Positions 1-9,113 of a stretch of DNA of 64,000 bases are shown here, piece by piece. A program made the translations under genes and the position numbers. The first letter of the stretch is position 1, and each line of letters opens with the position of its first letter. The DNA is from Desertifilum tharense IPPAS B-1220 (lineage in GTDB: Bacteria > Cyanobacteriota > Cyanobacteriia > Cyanobacteriales > Desertifilaceae): the NCBI RefSeq assembly GCF_001746915.1, contig NZ_MJGC01000121.1, positions 100,634 through 164,633 on the forward strand, given 5' to 3'. The notes under the pieces were generated by a model. It was given only the letters and a program-made list of their open reading frames with translations, did no database searches and had not been told where the DNA came from.

Positions 1-2
1 TG

Positions 3-3000
3 GGTCTCAAGCACGATCTGACAGAATGTTTAACCCAGTGGGAAACAACCGGCGCGATCGCCCCCTTTATTCTCGCCCAACGAGACTTGAGCGATCGCTT
101 TTTAATCCCAGAAAAACTTTACGGTCGAGAACGCGAAGTCCATACCCTGCTAGAATCCTTTGAGCGGGTAGCCAGAGGCACCTCAGAATTAATGCTAGTT
201 GCTGGCTTTTCTGGGATTGGCAAAACAGCGGTTGTGAATGAAGTTCATAAGCCGATTGTCAAACAACGGGGCTATTTTATTAAAGGCAAATTCGATCAGT
301 TCAACCGGAATATTCCCCTATTTGCCTTTGTCCAAGTCTTCCGCGATTTGATCGGGCAGTTGCTTTGCGAATCCGATCGACAGCTTGCTCAGTGGAAAGC
401 TCAGATCCTGGCAGCCGTTGGCGAAAGCGGACAAGTGCTGATGGAAGCGATCCCAGAACTCGAACAGATTATTGGCCTGCAACCCCCCGCCCCCGAACTT
501 TCTGGCAACGAGGCGCAGAACCGATTTAACCTGCTATTCCAAAAGTTTATTGAAGTCTTTACCACTGCGGATCATCCCTTGGTGATGTTCTTAGACGATC
601 TCCAGTGGGCGGATTCTGCCTCGCTAGAGTTTCTCAAACTCCTGATCGACGATAGGGGCTATCTATTAATTTTGGGAGCCTATCGGGATAATGAAGTCTC
701 GCCAGTTCATCCCCTGATCTTAACCGTTGAGGAAATCAAAAAAGCTCAGGTCATTGTCAATACAATCGCGCTCTCCCCCTTGCAGTTGGAGGATATTAAC
801 TGTTTAGTGGCCGATACCTTAAATTGTTCGGCACAACTTGCCCAACCTCTGACTCAGTTAATTGAGCGCAAAACTCAAGGCAATCCCTTTTTCATCACTC
901 AGTTTTTGAAAGCGTTGCACGGAGAAGGGTATATCGCCTTCAATGGCGATCGCCGTTACTGGGAATGCGACATGGCTCAAATTTCCCCCCTGGCGCTGAC
1001 TGATGATGTGGTGGAGTTTATGGCGGTGCAGTTGCAGAAATTGCCACCGGAAACCCTAGAGATCCTCAAGTTAGCAGCTTGTGTTGGCAATCAATTTGAC
1101 TTGATAACATTAGCCATCGTTGCCGAACAATCCCCCATCGACACAGCAACGGCATTATGGACAGCTTTGCAAGAAGGATTTATTCTCCCCACCAATCAGG
1201 TCTACAAATTCTTTCACGGCAATCTTTGCGATCGCGCTGAAAGCGAAGAGGTGGTCAATCCAAGCTATCGATTCTTGCACGATCGCATCCAGCAGGCTGC
1301 TTATTTATTAATTCCAGAAGACTCTCGCAGTTCGATACATTACCAGATGGGTCGGTTGCTCTTAACCCATTTTCCGGCAACCGCGCAAGAAGAACGGCTG
1401 TTTGAAATTGTGGGTCATTTGAATGCTGGCAGCAGCTTGATTCTCAAGGTGACTGAGCGCCTCGATCTCGCGCAATTAAACCTGATGGCAGGTCGTAAAG
1501 CCATCAGTTCGACGGCCTATCAGTCGGCTTTAGGATATTTATCTCAAGGTTTTCATCTCCTCCCCCCAAATGCCTGGGAGGATTGCTATGAACTCACCTT
1601 GGGACTGCACCACAGTTACCTAGAAGGCGCTTATTTAAATGGCAAGTTTGAGGAGCTTGAAGCCTACGGTCAAGTCGTACTGGAACGAGCAACCTCAATC
1701 TTTGATTGCATCAAGGTTTACGAAGTCCGTATATCGGCATTGCGATCTCAGGGACGCTTTTTAGAAGCGGTTGAAATGGGTTTGCAAGTCTTGCGACAGT
1801 TAGGCGTAGAATTTCCGACTCAGCCAACGGCTGACAATATTACTGCTGCCTATGCTGAATCTCGGCGAGTTTGGCAAGGGCGCGATCCCATGAGCCTCTT
1901 GGATCTCCCGGCGATGCAAGATCCGCAGATTCTAGCAGCCATGCAAATTCTCACTAAACTGATTTCCTCAGCCTATTGCGGGTTGCCTCCGCTGTTACCG
2001 TTGCTGATTTTCAAACAAATAGAACTTTCCGTTCAGTATGGCAATTCTCCGATTTCCGTTTTTTCTTATGCTGACTATGGTTTGATTTTGTGTGGAATTT
2101 TCAACGAGATTGCCATTGGTCATGAATTTGGTAAACTCGCTCTCGCCCTCCTCGATAAACTGCAAGTTTCTTCTTTAAAAAGTAGAGCCTACTTTATTGT
2201 TAATGCCTTTATCCGCCATTGGAAAGAACCCTTACATCAGGTAATTCCTTCCTTTTTGGAAGGCTACCGCAGCGGTTTAGAGAGCGGCAATTGGGAAGAT
2301 GTGGCTCTGAGTTTAGAGGCTTACAGCCACTATAAGTTGTGGACAGGTCAAGAACTCAAAAACTTGGCTGAAGAAATGACGAACTATCGGCAGGCGATCG
2401 CGCAAGTCAAACAAGAGTCAGTCTTAAAGCATTACGAAGCGTGCTTGCAGACCCTCCTGAACTTGCTAGGACAGGCTGAAGTTCCTTACACTCTGCAAGG
2501 TTCTGTGTTTGATGAAAATCAAGCACTCCCCTATCTTCAAGCCATCAATGACAAATTGGGGCAATTCTGCATTTATTTCTACCAGGCTTTACTCTGCTAC
2601 TGGTTCGAGCAAGATGAACGGATTGCCCAATTAATACCCTTGCTGGAAGAATATAGCGAGGCGGCTAGCGGTTACTTCTTAGCCCCCACTTGGGTTTTTT
2701 ACGAGGCGCTGATCCAACTGAGAAACTATGCCCATGCGCGTCCCCAACAGCAGGTTCTCATTTTAGAGCGCGTGCAAACCGCTCAAGCTAAACTCGAAAG
2801 TTGGGCAGTCCATGCCCCATTCAACCATCAGCATCGCTGTCTATTGGTTGCAGCCGAACAATTCCGAGTCCTGCATCAAAAATCTGAGGCAATTGAATCC
2901 TACGATCTGGCGATCGCTCAAGCTCAAGCAAGCGGGTTCCTACCCGAAGAGGCGATCGCGAACGAACTAGCTGCCAAGTTCTATCTTGAGTGGGGCAAAC

Positions 3001-4610
3001 TCAAAATTGCCTCTGAGTACCTCCAACAAGCCTATTACTGCTATGCCCGTTGGGGCGCTCAAGCCAAAGTTGCAGATTTAGAAAGCCGCTATCCCACATT
3101 GCTAGCACCCATTTTGCAACAGCAGGGGATCTCATTGTCGGCAACAGAAACGTTGTTTGCCACGCCAACCCTAACCCTAACGCCAACGGCTAGCACTAAA
3201 GCTTCTTCGTCTAGCAATAGTGTTTTGGCTAATCTTGATTTGGCAACGGTTCTCAAAGCCTCGCAAACCCTTTCTAGCGAAATTCAGCTTGATAAGCTCT
3301 TAGCTACCCTCCTGCATACGGTCTTAGAAAATGCTGGAGCCGATAAGGGCGCGCTTCTCATGCCTCGCGAGGGTCGATGGTTTGTAGAAGCTGTCGCTGT
3401 TCTCGATCGTCCCGTACAGATTCAAGCGATCGCCTTATCCGATAGCCCAGAGGTTCCGCACAGCTTAATTCATACGGTTAAGCGCAACCTAGAGTCGGTC
3501 GCCATCATCAATGCCACCACCCATCCCACCCTAGCCCGCGATCCCTATGTGGAACAACATCAACCGAAGAGTTTGCTGTGCGCCCCCATTCTTCAGCAAG
3601 GCAAGTTAGCCGCCATTTTGTATTTAGAAAATCAGGTGGCGGTTGGGGCGTTTACGAGCGATCGCGTGGAGCTGTTAAAGTTTCTCTGTGCCCAAGCGGC
3701 AATTTCCCTCGAAAATGCTCGCCTCTATCAGCAAGCTCAAATCTATACCCAACAGCTTGAACAATCCCAATTGCAAATCATCCAAAGCGAAAAAATGGCA
3801 TCTTTGGGAAATTTAGTGGCAGGCGTCGCCCACGAAATCAATAATCCCATTGGATTTCTCAATGGCAGTCTCGACAACAGTCAAGATTATGTCCAAGACC
3901 TCCTCAACCATCTAGAACTCTATCAACAGCACTATCCCAACCCAGTCGCCGCGATCCAAGATAGCGCTGAGGCGATTGATTTAGAGTTTCTCTCGGAAGA
4001 CTTACTGAAGTTACTCAATTCTATGAAAGGGGCGATCGATCGAATTGCCAATATCAGCACTAGTCTCCGCACCTTTTCTCGCGCCGATACCGATCGCAAA
4101 GTCGCGGCTAATGTTCATGAAGGTCTAGATAGCACGCTGTTAATTTTGAAGTATCGCCTCAAAGCCAACAGTAAGCGCCCTGTTATTGAGGTGATTAAGC
4201 ACTATGGGGAGTTACCCTCTATTCCCTGCTTTCCCGGTCAGTTAAACCAGGTGTTTATGAATCTTTTGGCGAATGCAATTGATGCGCTTGATGAGTCTAA
4301 TTTCGGGCGGAGATTTGCCGACATTCAAGCCGATCCCAATCAAATTATGATTCAAACAACGGTGGAAGGGAATTTTGTCCAAATTGCGATCGCAGATAAT
4401 GGCCCTGGTATGGGGGAAGAGGTCAAAAGCCGCATCTTTGACCACCTCTTTACTACCAAAGGGGTTGGGAAAGGGACGGGGTTAGGATTGGCGATCGCCC
4501 AGCAAATTGTAGCGGATAATCATGGTGGCGAACTTACGGTTGAATCGGAGTTAGGTCAAGGATCTCTATTTTTGATCCGCCTTCCCATTCAAGAATCGAC
4601 TAGTGTTTAG
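3..4610 (+). CDS. Ser/Thr kinase-type AAA ATPase-GAF-histidine kinase (5' end outside window)
   Basis: The frame is open from the window edge, and its first residues (GLKHDLTECL..., then SDRFLIPEKLYGRE) match the linker after the Ser/Thr kinase domain in the giant cyanobacterial kinase family. The N-terminal kinase domain therefore probably lies upstream, and the TTG at 87 is not the start. Visible domains in order: AAA-type ATPase with Walker A (GFSGIGKT, about 205-230) and Walker B (VMFLDDLQWAD, about 580-612); a long TPR-like helical region (about 1350-3100); a GAF domain (about 3230-3730); a HisKA domain with H-box HEINNP (about 3829-3846); and a HATPase with GPGMG and GTGLGLA up to the C-terminus. 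It probably autophosphorylates and passes the signal to an unlinked regulator. The ligand is unknown. The domain architecture is clear; the signal is not. Confidence 0.93.
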   Translation, partial: GLKHDLTECLTQWETTGAIAPFILAQRDLSDRFLIPEKLYGREREVHTLLESFERVARGTSELMLVAGFSGIGKTAVVNEVHKPIVKQRGYFIKGKFDQFNRNIPLFAFVQVFRDLIGQLLCESDRQLAQWKAQILAAVGESGQVLMEAIPELEQIIGLQPPAPELSGNEAQNRFNLLFQKFIEVFTTADHPLVMFLDDLQWADSASLEFLKLLIDDRGYLLILGAYRDNEVSPVHPLILTVEEIKKAQVIVNTIALSPLQLEDINCLVADTLNCSAQLAQPLTQLIERKTQGNPFFITQFLKALHGEGYIAFNGDRRYWECDMAQISPLALTDDVVEFMAVQLQKLPPETLEILKLAACVGNQFDLITLAIVAEQSPIDTATALWTALQEGFILPTNQVYKFFHGNLCDRAESEEVVNPSYRFLHDRIQQAAYLLIPEDSRSSIHYQMGRLLLTHFPATAQEERLFEIVGHLNAGSSLILKVTERLDLAQLNLMAGRKAISSTAYQSALGYLSQGFHLLPPNAWEDCYELTLGLHHSYLEGAYLNGKFEELEAYGQVVLERATSIFDCIKVYEVRISALRSQGRFLEAVEMGLQVLRQLGVEFPTQPTADNITAAYAESRRVWQGRDPMSLLDLPAMQDPQILAAMQILTKLISSAYCGLPPLLPLLIFKQIELSVQYGNSPISVFSYADYGLILCGIFNEIAIGHEFGKLALALLDKLQVSSLKSRAYFIVNAFIRHWKEPLHQVIPSFLEGYRSGLESGNWEDVALSLEAYSHYKLWTGQELKNLAEEMTNYRQAIAQVKQESVLKHYEACLQTLLNLLGQAEVPYTLQGSVFDENQALPYLQAINDKLGQFCIYFYQALLCYWFEQDERIAQLIPLLEEYSEAASGYFLAPTWVFYEALIQLRNYAHARPQQQVLILERVQTAQAKLESWAVHAPFNHQHRCLLVAAEQFRVLHQKSEAIESYDLAIAQAQASGFLPEEAIANELAAKFYLEWGKLKIASEYLQQAYYCYARWGAQAKVADLESRYPTLLAPILQQQGISLSATETLFATPTLTLTPTASTKASSSSNSVLANLDLATVLKASQTLSSEIQLDKLLATLLHTVLENAGADKGALLMPREGRWFVEAVAVLDRPVQIQAIALSDSPEVPHSLIHTVKRNLESVAIINATTHPTLARDPYVEQHQPKSLLCAPILQQGKLAAILYLENQVAVGAFTSDRVELLKFLCAQAAISLENARLYQQAQIYTQQLEQSQLQIIQSEKMASLGNLVAGVAHEINNPIGFLNGSLDNSQDYVQDLLNHLELYQQHYPNPVAAIQDSAEAIDLEFLSEDLLKLLNSMKGAIDRIANISTSLRTFSRADTDRKVAANVHEGLDSTLLILKYRLKANSKRPVIEVIKHYGELPSIPCFPGQLNQVFMNLLANAIDALDESNFGRRFADIQADPNQIMIQTTVEGNFVQIAIADNGPGMGEEVKSRIFDHLFTTKGVGKGTGLGLAIAQQIVADNHGGELTVESELGQGSLFLIRLPIQESTSV

Positions 4611-4815
4611 CAAACCCACTTCTCAATTACTCGGTATAGCCATTGGTTGGATGTATCGCCACCGAGACCTCTTATCTTTGGGGTATTCTGGCAAAGATCC
4701 GACATTCAGCCAAGCCAAGCAAGTTTTTCTGGAGGAAATGCGGCAACAGACAGGGGAGAATATGACCGATGAGGTTTTGCTAGAAGCGTTTCAAGAGGCG
4801 CTTAATCGCGTTTGA
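4603..4815 (+). CDS. small hypothetical protein overlapping the kinase stop
   Basis: A 70-residue frame begins with GTG eight bases before the end of the upstream kinase gene, so it would be translationally coupled to it. It has a short hydrophobic stretch (LLGIAIGWMY) followed by a charged, helical C-terminal half (VFLEEMRQQTGENMTDEVLLEAFQEAL). No family is recognised. Tight overlap with the kinase gene and protein-like composition support it. A shorter product from an internal ATG is possible. Confidence 0.5.
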   Translation: MFSKPTSQLLGIAIGWMYRHRDLLSLGYSGKDPTFSQAKQVFLEEMRQQTGENMTDEVLLEAFQEALNRV

Positions 4816-4834
4816 TTCCCCATCTTAGCGCTCG

Positions 4835-5773
4835 TTAACTCTCCAACACATAATCGCTGATGGCTTGCTGTCGGGCGGTTTCGCAGTCAGCGTGAATTTG
4901 GGCTTTCAGCGCCTCTAGGGAAGCAAATTTTTGCTCTGGACGTAAAAATGCTTCTAGGTCAACGGTTAACGTTTGTCCGTATAAGTCGCCCGACCAGTCT
5001 AGGAGGTGGACTTCTGTCGTTTGCTGAACGCCATCGACGGTGGGACGGTTGCCAATATTCATGACGCCTAACTGGGGCTTTTCCCAACCCGTACTGGTGA
5101 CGCGCACCCTATAAACGCCTTGGCGGGGAAGAAACTTTTCGGGTGGTAGTTGTAAGTTAGCTGTGGGAAAGCCAATAGTACGGCCGAGTTGCTGCCCTTG
5201 AACGACGGTTCCAATTAAGCTGTAGGGACGACCTAGCAGGCGGTTGGCTTGGGCTAAGTCTCCTGCTGTTAAGGATGTGCGGATTTGAGAACTACTAATG
5301 CGTCCTTCTTTACAGGTATGCAGGGGAACGATATGGACTTCAACGTTGTGGGCGGCGGCGATCGCCTGAAGGTCTGCAACGGTACCTGCCCGCTTTTTCC
5401 CAAAGCGAAAATCTTGCCCGACGCTGATCCATTGCGCTTGCAGTTGCTCTAGCAAAATGGTTTCGACAAACGCTTCGGGACTCAGTTCGGCCAAAGGACG
5501 GTCGAAGGGGAGAGCCACCATTTGGGTAATGCCCATTGCTTCAAGCTGCTGCACTTTCTCTTCAACAGGAGTCAGCAATAACCGGGACTGACCTGTGAAG
5601 AAGGCTTGCGGGTGCGGGTGAAAGGTGACAACGGTTGGATAGACTTCAGCTTGGGTGGCTGCGGCTAAGGCAGACTGAATCACCTGGCGATGCCCCCGAT
5701 GAACGCCATCGAAGTTTCCTAGGGCAACCGCAGTGGGAGTAAGAACGGTATCGAGCGAGGAAGTTAACCACAC
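4835..5773 (-). CDS. ribF: bifunctional riboflavin kinase / FAD synthetase
   Basis: This enzyme phosphorylates riboflavin to FMN and adenylylates FMN to FAD in the cytoplasm. At 312 residues it has the usual length. The N-terminal nucleotidyltransferase domain shows GNFDGVHRGH (residues 19-28), the HIGH-like adenylyl-transfer motif. The C-terminal riboflavin kinase domain begins near residue 183 and contains GFPTANL, the conserved flavin/ATP-binding PTAN motif, and later NIGNRPT. It is a single gene; the MBL hydrolase starts 1 kb upstream on the same strand. A palindrome lies about 30 bases upstream of the start. Confidence 0.96.
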   Translation of the reverse strand: MWLTSSLDTVLTPTAVALGNFDGVHRGHRQVIQSALAAATQAEVYPTVVTFHPHPQAFFTGQSRLLLTPVEEKVQQLEAMGITQMVALPFDRPLAELSPEAFVETILLEQLQAQWISVGQDFRFGKKRAGTVADLQAIAAAHNVEVHIVPLHTCKEGRISSSQIRTSLTAGDLAQANRLLGRPYSLIGTVVQGQQLGRTIGFPTANLQLPPEKFLPRQGVYRVRVTSTGWEKPQLGVMNIGNRPTVDGVQQTTEVHLLDWSGDLYGQTLTVDLEAFLRPEQKFASLEALKAQIHADCETARQQAISDYVLES

Positions 5774-5804
5774 GCTTTACATTTTGACACAAATTTCAAG
5801 GAAG

Positions 5805-5823
5805 TTCAGGTTTGGAACCTGAA
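5805..5823. promoter_or_regulatory. palindrome upstream of ribF
   Basis: TTCAGGTT-TGG-AACCTGAA is a perfect 8-bp inverted repeat 32 bases before the ribF start. There is no T-run on the exit side in the ribF direction, so it does not look like a terminator of the upstream gene. It could be an operator or a leader hairpin. Confidence 0.3.
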
Positions 5824-5849
5824 AAAATAGAGATTGCTTCGCCCAGTCC

Positions 5850-6755
5850 TCACACTTTGGCTTTCGAGAGGGAATGCTCTGGGTTATGTTCGAGTTCTGA
5901 AGGCGGTGAAGCCAGTTGAATTGAGAGTCCTTCTCTCGCCATCAGGCTTTCAGGAAAATGTTGGGCCACTTCTTCGCCCACCCGATCAAGAAAGTCGTCG
6001 TTATGGAGGGGATCGTGATGGAAGATGGCTAATTTTTTGACATTGGCTGCTTGTGCCACTTTGACGGCTTCTTGCCAAGTGGAATGACCCCAACCGACTT
6101 TACTTCCTTGGGGGGAACTATATTCTTCATCGGTATAGGTGGCGTCATAGATTAACAAATCAGCATCTTGGGCCAGCTTCAGGACATTTTCATCTAAGCG
6201 GCCGGGGTAATGCTCGGTATCGGTGACATAGGCCGCCACATGACCCCGCCAACTGACGCGATAGCCGACGGCTTCTCCGGGATGGTTTAAAAGGGCGTTT
6301 TCGACTTCAATTTCGCCGATCCGCATCACTTCGCCAACTTGCATGGTGTAAAACTTCAGTTCGGACGCCATGACTTGTAACGGGACGGGGAAGTTGGGGT
6401 GCAGCATTTGATCGTTGAGGCGCTGCTGAATGGTTGCTCCGTTCGGCGATTTTACCCCATGAATGTGAAAGCGGTTGCCTTTAATAAAGGCTGGAACAAA
6501 AAAGGGAAAGCCTTGGATGTGGTCCCAGTGGGAATGGGTAAAAAACATATGCGCGTCCACTGGCATTTGTGAGAGGAGGTATTGACCGAGAACTCTCAGA
6601 CCCGTCCCCCCATCAAAGATGAGGCGATCGCCACCCACGCGCATTTCAATACATGAGGTGTTCCCGCCATAACGAACCGTTTCCGGGCCCGGACAGGGAA
6701 TACTACCTCGAACGCCCCAGAAGTGAACCGTAAATTGGTTTTGCGTGTTAGACAT
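5850..6755 (-). CDS. MBL-fold metallohydrolase
   Basis: A 301-residue metallo-beta-lactamase fold hydrolase of the PhnP/RNase Z-like branch. It opens with the strand FTVHFWGVRGSIPCPGP typical of this branch. The metal motif HSHWDH is at residues 74-79, and further ligand candidates follow in order: an HPGEA histidine, TDTEH, IYDATY, GHSTW and FHHDP. This family includes cyclic-nucleotide and other phosphodiesterases, so a phosphodiesterase activity is likely but the substrate cannot be assigned. No signal peptide is seen. It reads toward ribF with a 76-bp gap. Confidence 0.85.
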   Translation of the reverse strand: MSNTQNQFTVHFWGVRGSIPCPGPETVRYGGNTSCIEMRVGGDRLIFDGGTGLRVLGQYLLSQMPVDAHMFFTHSHWDHIQGFPFFVPAFIKGNRFHIHGVKSPNGATIQQRLNDQMLHPNFPVPLQVMASELKFYTMQVGEVMRIGEIEVENALLNHPGEAVGYRVSWRGHVAAYVTDTEHYPGRLDENVLKLAQDADLLIYDATYTDEEYSSPQGSKVGWGHSTWQEAVKVAQAANVKKLAIFHHDPLHNDDFLDRVGEEVAQHFPESLMAREGLSIQLASPPSELEHNPEHSLSKAKV

Positions 6756-7040
6756 GGGTGTTTACTTGATTTCACAAATGCGTTGCAAGTCCGAGCCATA
6801 CGTTCGCGTAGCGTACCGCAGGCGATCGCTCTCTCTAAAAGCGTAACAGGCGCGGGTTTTCATTTTGGGAAGGCCCGTTTCCCAAAGCGAGCGCTTTCCA
6901 GCAGGCCTGAAGTCAACGACAAGTCTACGAATGGTAGAGCAACCCTAACTCACCCGGAGAAGGAAACACACAACTTAATCAACCAGGCGTTATTAGTTTC
7001 ATGATAGTTCGTTACGACTCTAATCTTGGCAAACTTAATG

Positions 7041-7862
7041 CTAGCCCTGTGCGTTGCGCTCGCCCCAATCGCTCAATCCCCACTTTTGTAAACTCTCTAA
7101 ACCTGCTGCGTAGGTCAGATTATACTGCAAAGGCGTGATGGTGATGTAATTTTCGCGGATGGCTTGAACATCGCTGGGAATGTTGGCGGCGATTACCTCT
7201 GCGATGGGGTCAAACGGAACCTCCTCCGACACTTCTCCGGCTAACCAATAGTAGGTTTTTCCGCGCGGATCGGTGCGTTTTTCAAACATATCAAAGTAAC
7301 GCCGCACGCCTTGGCGGGTGATTTTAACGCCAGCGATCGCTTCTGGCCCAACGGCGGGGACGTTAACATTTAATAACATATGTTTGGGAAGAGGCTGTTG
7401 AGCGAGTTGCGTCACTAAGGTATAAGCAAAATCTGCGGCTACCCCAAATTCGCAATCCGCAAAACTGGTTAGACTGAAGGCAATACTTGGGATGCCCTCA
7501 ATTGTACCTTCCATCGCTGCGGAAACAGTTCCGGAATAGAGAACATCGGTTCCTAAGTTTGCCCCTTGGTTAATGCCGGAAAGCACAAAATCTGGCGGAC
7601 GTTCGACCAACGCCCCAAGAGCCAATTTAACGCAGTCTGCCGGAGTTCCCGAACAGGCCCAAGCCTTGACTCCTGCCGCAAAAATCGAGTCTACCCGTTC
7701 GGCACGAATGGGTTTATGGAGCGTTAAACCGTGACCCGTTGCCGATCGCTCTCGGTCTGGACAAACCACCATAACCTCATATTCGGCCTCGGCGAGTCGA
7801 TTCGCTAGGGCGCGAATACCAGGCGCAAAGATACCATCGTCGTTACTAATGAGCAGTTGCAT
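7041..7862 (-). CDS. surE: 5'/3'-nucleotidase SurE
   Basis: SurE is a metal-dependent nucleoside monophosphatase. The 273-residue protein starts with ISNDDGIFAPGI, which includes the metal-binding D8-D9 pair, and carries SGTVSAAMEG and GINQGANLGTDVLYSG, both diagnostic of SurE. Length fits the family. It is divergent from pheS, whose start lies 127 bp away, so promoters for both genes should lie in 7863-7988. A 7-bp hairpin (TTGGGAA/TTCCCAA near 6870-6890) lies downstream but lacks a T-tail. Confidence 0.96.
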   Translation of the reverse strand: MQLLISNDDGIFAPGIRALANRLAEAEYEVMVVCPDRERSATGHGLTLHKPIRAERVDSIFAAGVKAWACSGTPADCVKLALGALVERPPDFVLSGINQGANLGTDVLYSGTVSAAMEGTIEGIPSIAFSLTSFADCEFGVAADFAYTLVTQLAQQPLPKHMLLNVNVPAVGPEAIAGVKITRQGVRRYFDMFEKRTDPRGKTYYWLAGEVSEEVPFDPIAEVIAANIPSDVQAIRENYITITPLQYNLTYAAGLESLQKWGLSDWGERNAQG

Positions 7863-7988
7863 GGAAAAGATCGCTGATTGAGTTCGGGTCTGCCCTCCAA
7901 TCTAGCAAAGCTCCAGAAAGGGAACGAATCGCGCTACACTCAGCATGGATCATCCTCTGAATTTTTTAAATCTAAACTTGAAAATCCG

Positions 7989-8981
7989 ATGAGCGACCTG
8001 GAGACACAACTGGCTACCCTGAAAGCAGAAGCAACAAAGGCGATCGCAACCAGTGATACCTTAGAACGCCTAGAGGAACTGCGAGTCAGCTATTTGGGCA
8101 AAAAAGGTCAACTCTCGCAAATCCTGGGCGGCATGGGCAAGCTAGACCCCGCAGAACGGCCGCGCATTGGGGCAGTAGCAAACGAAGTCAAAACGACAAT
8201 CGAAACCGAACTGGCTCAAAAGCGCCAAGCCCTCCAGCAAGCCCAAATTCAAGCCCAATTGGAAGCCGAAACCCTGGATGTCACCATGCCGGGTGTTTAT
8301 CGTCCCCAAGGGGTGATGCATCCGCTCAATAGTACCATTGACCGCTTAATTGATATCTTTGTCGGTCTGGGCTATACCGTTGCCGATGGCCCGGAAATTG
8401 AAACCGATTACTATAACTTTGAAGCGTTAAACACGCCCGCCGATCACCCCGCCCGCGATATGCAGGATACCTTTTACCTGCCGGATGGGAACTTACTGCG
8501 AACGCAAACCTCCTCGGTTCAAATTCACTACATGGAAGAAAACGATCCGCCGATCCGGATCGTAGCACCGGGTCGCTGCTATCGTCGCGATACGGTAGAT
8601 GCAACGCACTCGGCCGTTTTCCACCAAATTGAACTCCTCGCCGTGGATGAGGGTTTAACGTTTACCGATCTCAAAGGGACTGTCAAAGAATTCGTCCGTC
8701 AGATGTTCGGCGATGTCCCCATTCGCTTCCGTGCTAGTTACTTCCCGTTTACCGAACCTTCGGCTGAAGTCGATGTGATGTGGAAAGGGCGCTGGCTAGA
8801 AATTATGGGTTGCGGTATGGTTGACCCCAATGTCTTTAAGGCCGTGGGTTACGATCCAGAAGTCTATACAGGCTTTGCTTTAGGGTTAGGGGTAGAACGG
8901 TTTGCGATGGTTCTCCACCAAATCGATGATATCCGCCGCTGTTATAGTAGCGATTTGCGCTTCCTCAAACAGTTCGCTTAA
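7989..8981 (+). CDS. pheS: phenylalanine-tRNA ligase alpha subunit
   Basis: This is the catalytic subunit of the alpha2-beta2 enzyme that charges tRNA-Phe. The frame is open from 7878, but the family begins at MSDLETQLATLK, so the ATG at 7989 (331 residues) is chosen. An N-terminal coiled coil (residues 1-85) binds tRNA. The class II catalytic core shows HPLNSTIDRLIDIF, the motif 2 region FHQIE, TEPSAEVDV, and GLGVERFAM as motif 3. The beta subunit gene is not in this window, as is usual in cyanobacteria where pheS and pheT are unlinked. Confidence 0.97.
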   Translation: MSDLETQLATLKAEATKAIATSDTLERLEELRVSYLGKKGQLSQILGGMGKLDPAERPRIGAVANEVKTTIETELAQKRQALQQAQIQAQLEAETLDVTMPGVYRPQGVMHPLNSTIDRLIDIFVGLGYTVADGPEIETDYYNFEALNTPADHPARDMQDTFYLPDGNLLRTQTSSVQIHYMEENDPPIRIVAPGRCYRRDTVDATHSAVFHQIELLAVDEGLTFTDLKGTVKEFVRQMFGDVPIRFRASYFPFTEPSAEVDVMWKGRWLEIMGCGMVDPNVFKAVGYDPEVYTGFALGLGVERFAMVLHQIDDIRRCYSSDLRFLKQFA

Positions 8982-8987
8982 AATCAC

Positions 8988-9093
8988 ATCTTGCACCAGT
9001 GCCAGAAACCGGGTTTCTTGCAAATCGCTTAAGCTGAAACCCTTTTTCGTCAAGAAACCCGGTTTCTCAGGTCTTACTCAGGATGGTGCAGTT
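8988..9093. repeat. dispersed ~110-bp element with inverted ends, copy A
   Basis: The element lies between the convergent ends of pheS and eno. It begins with CTTGCACCA and ends with TGGTGCA, and contains two palindromes, AGAAACCGGGTTTCT (9004-9018) and AGAAACCCGGTTTCT (9053-9067). The reverse complement of 20491-20602 aligns to it along its whole length, and a third, divergent copy is at about 42790-42877. The structure is MITE-like and has no coding capacity. It may also act as a two-way terminator here. Confidence 0.8.
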
Positions 9094-9113
9094 TCTTTAC
9101 TCAGCACTTGACG

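Noticed and set aside
6802..6828. GCGTAGCGTACCGCAGGCGATCGC-like motif as a regulatory site
   Set aside because: It resembles a short repeat common in many cyanobacterial genomes and includes a HIP1 site, so it gives no specific regulatory evidence.
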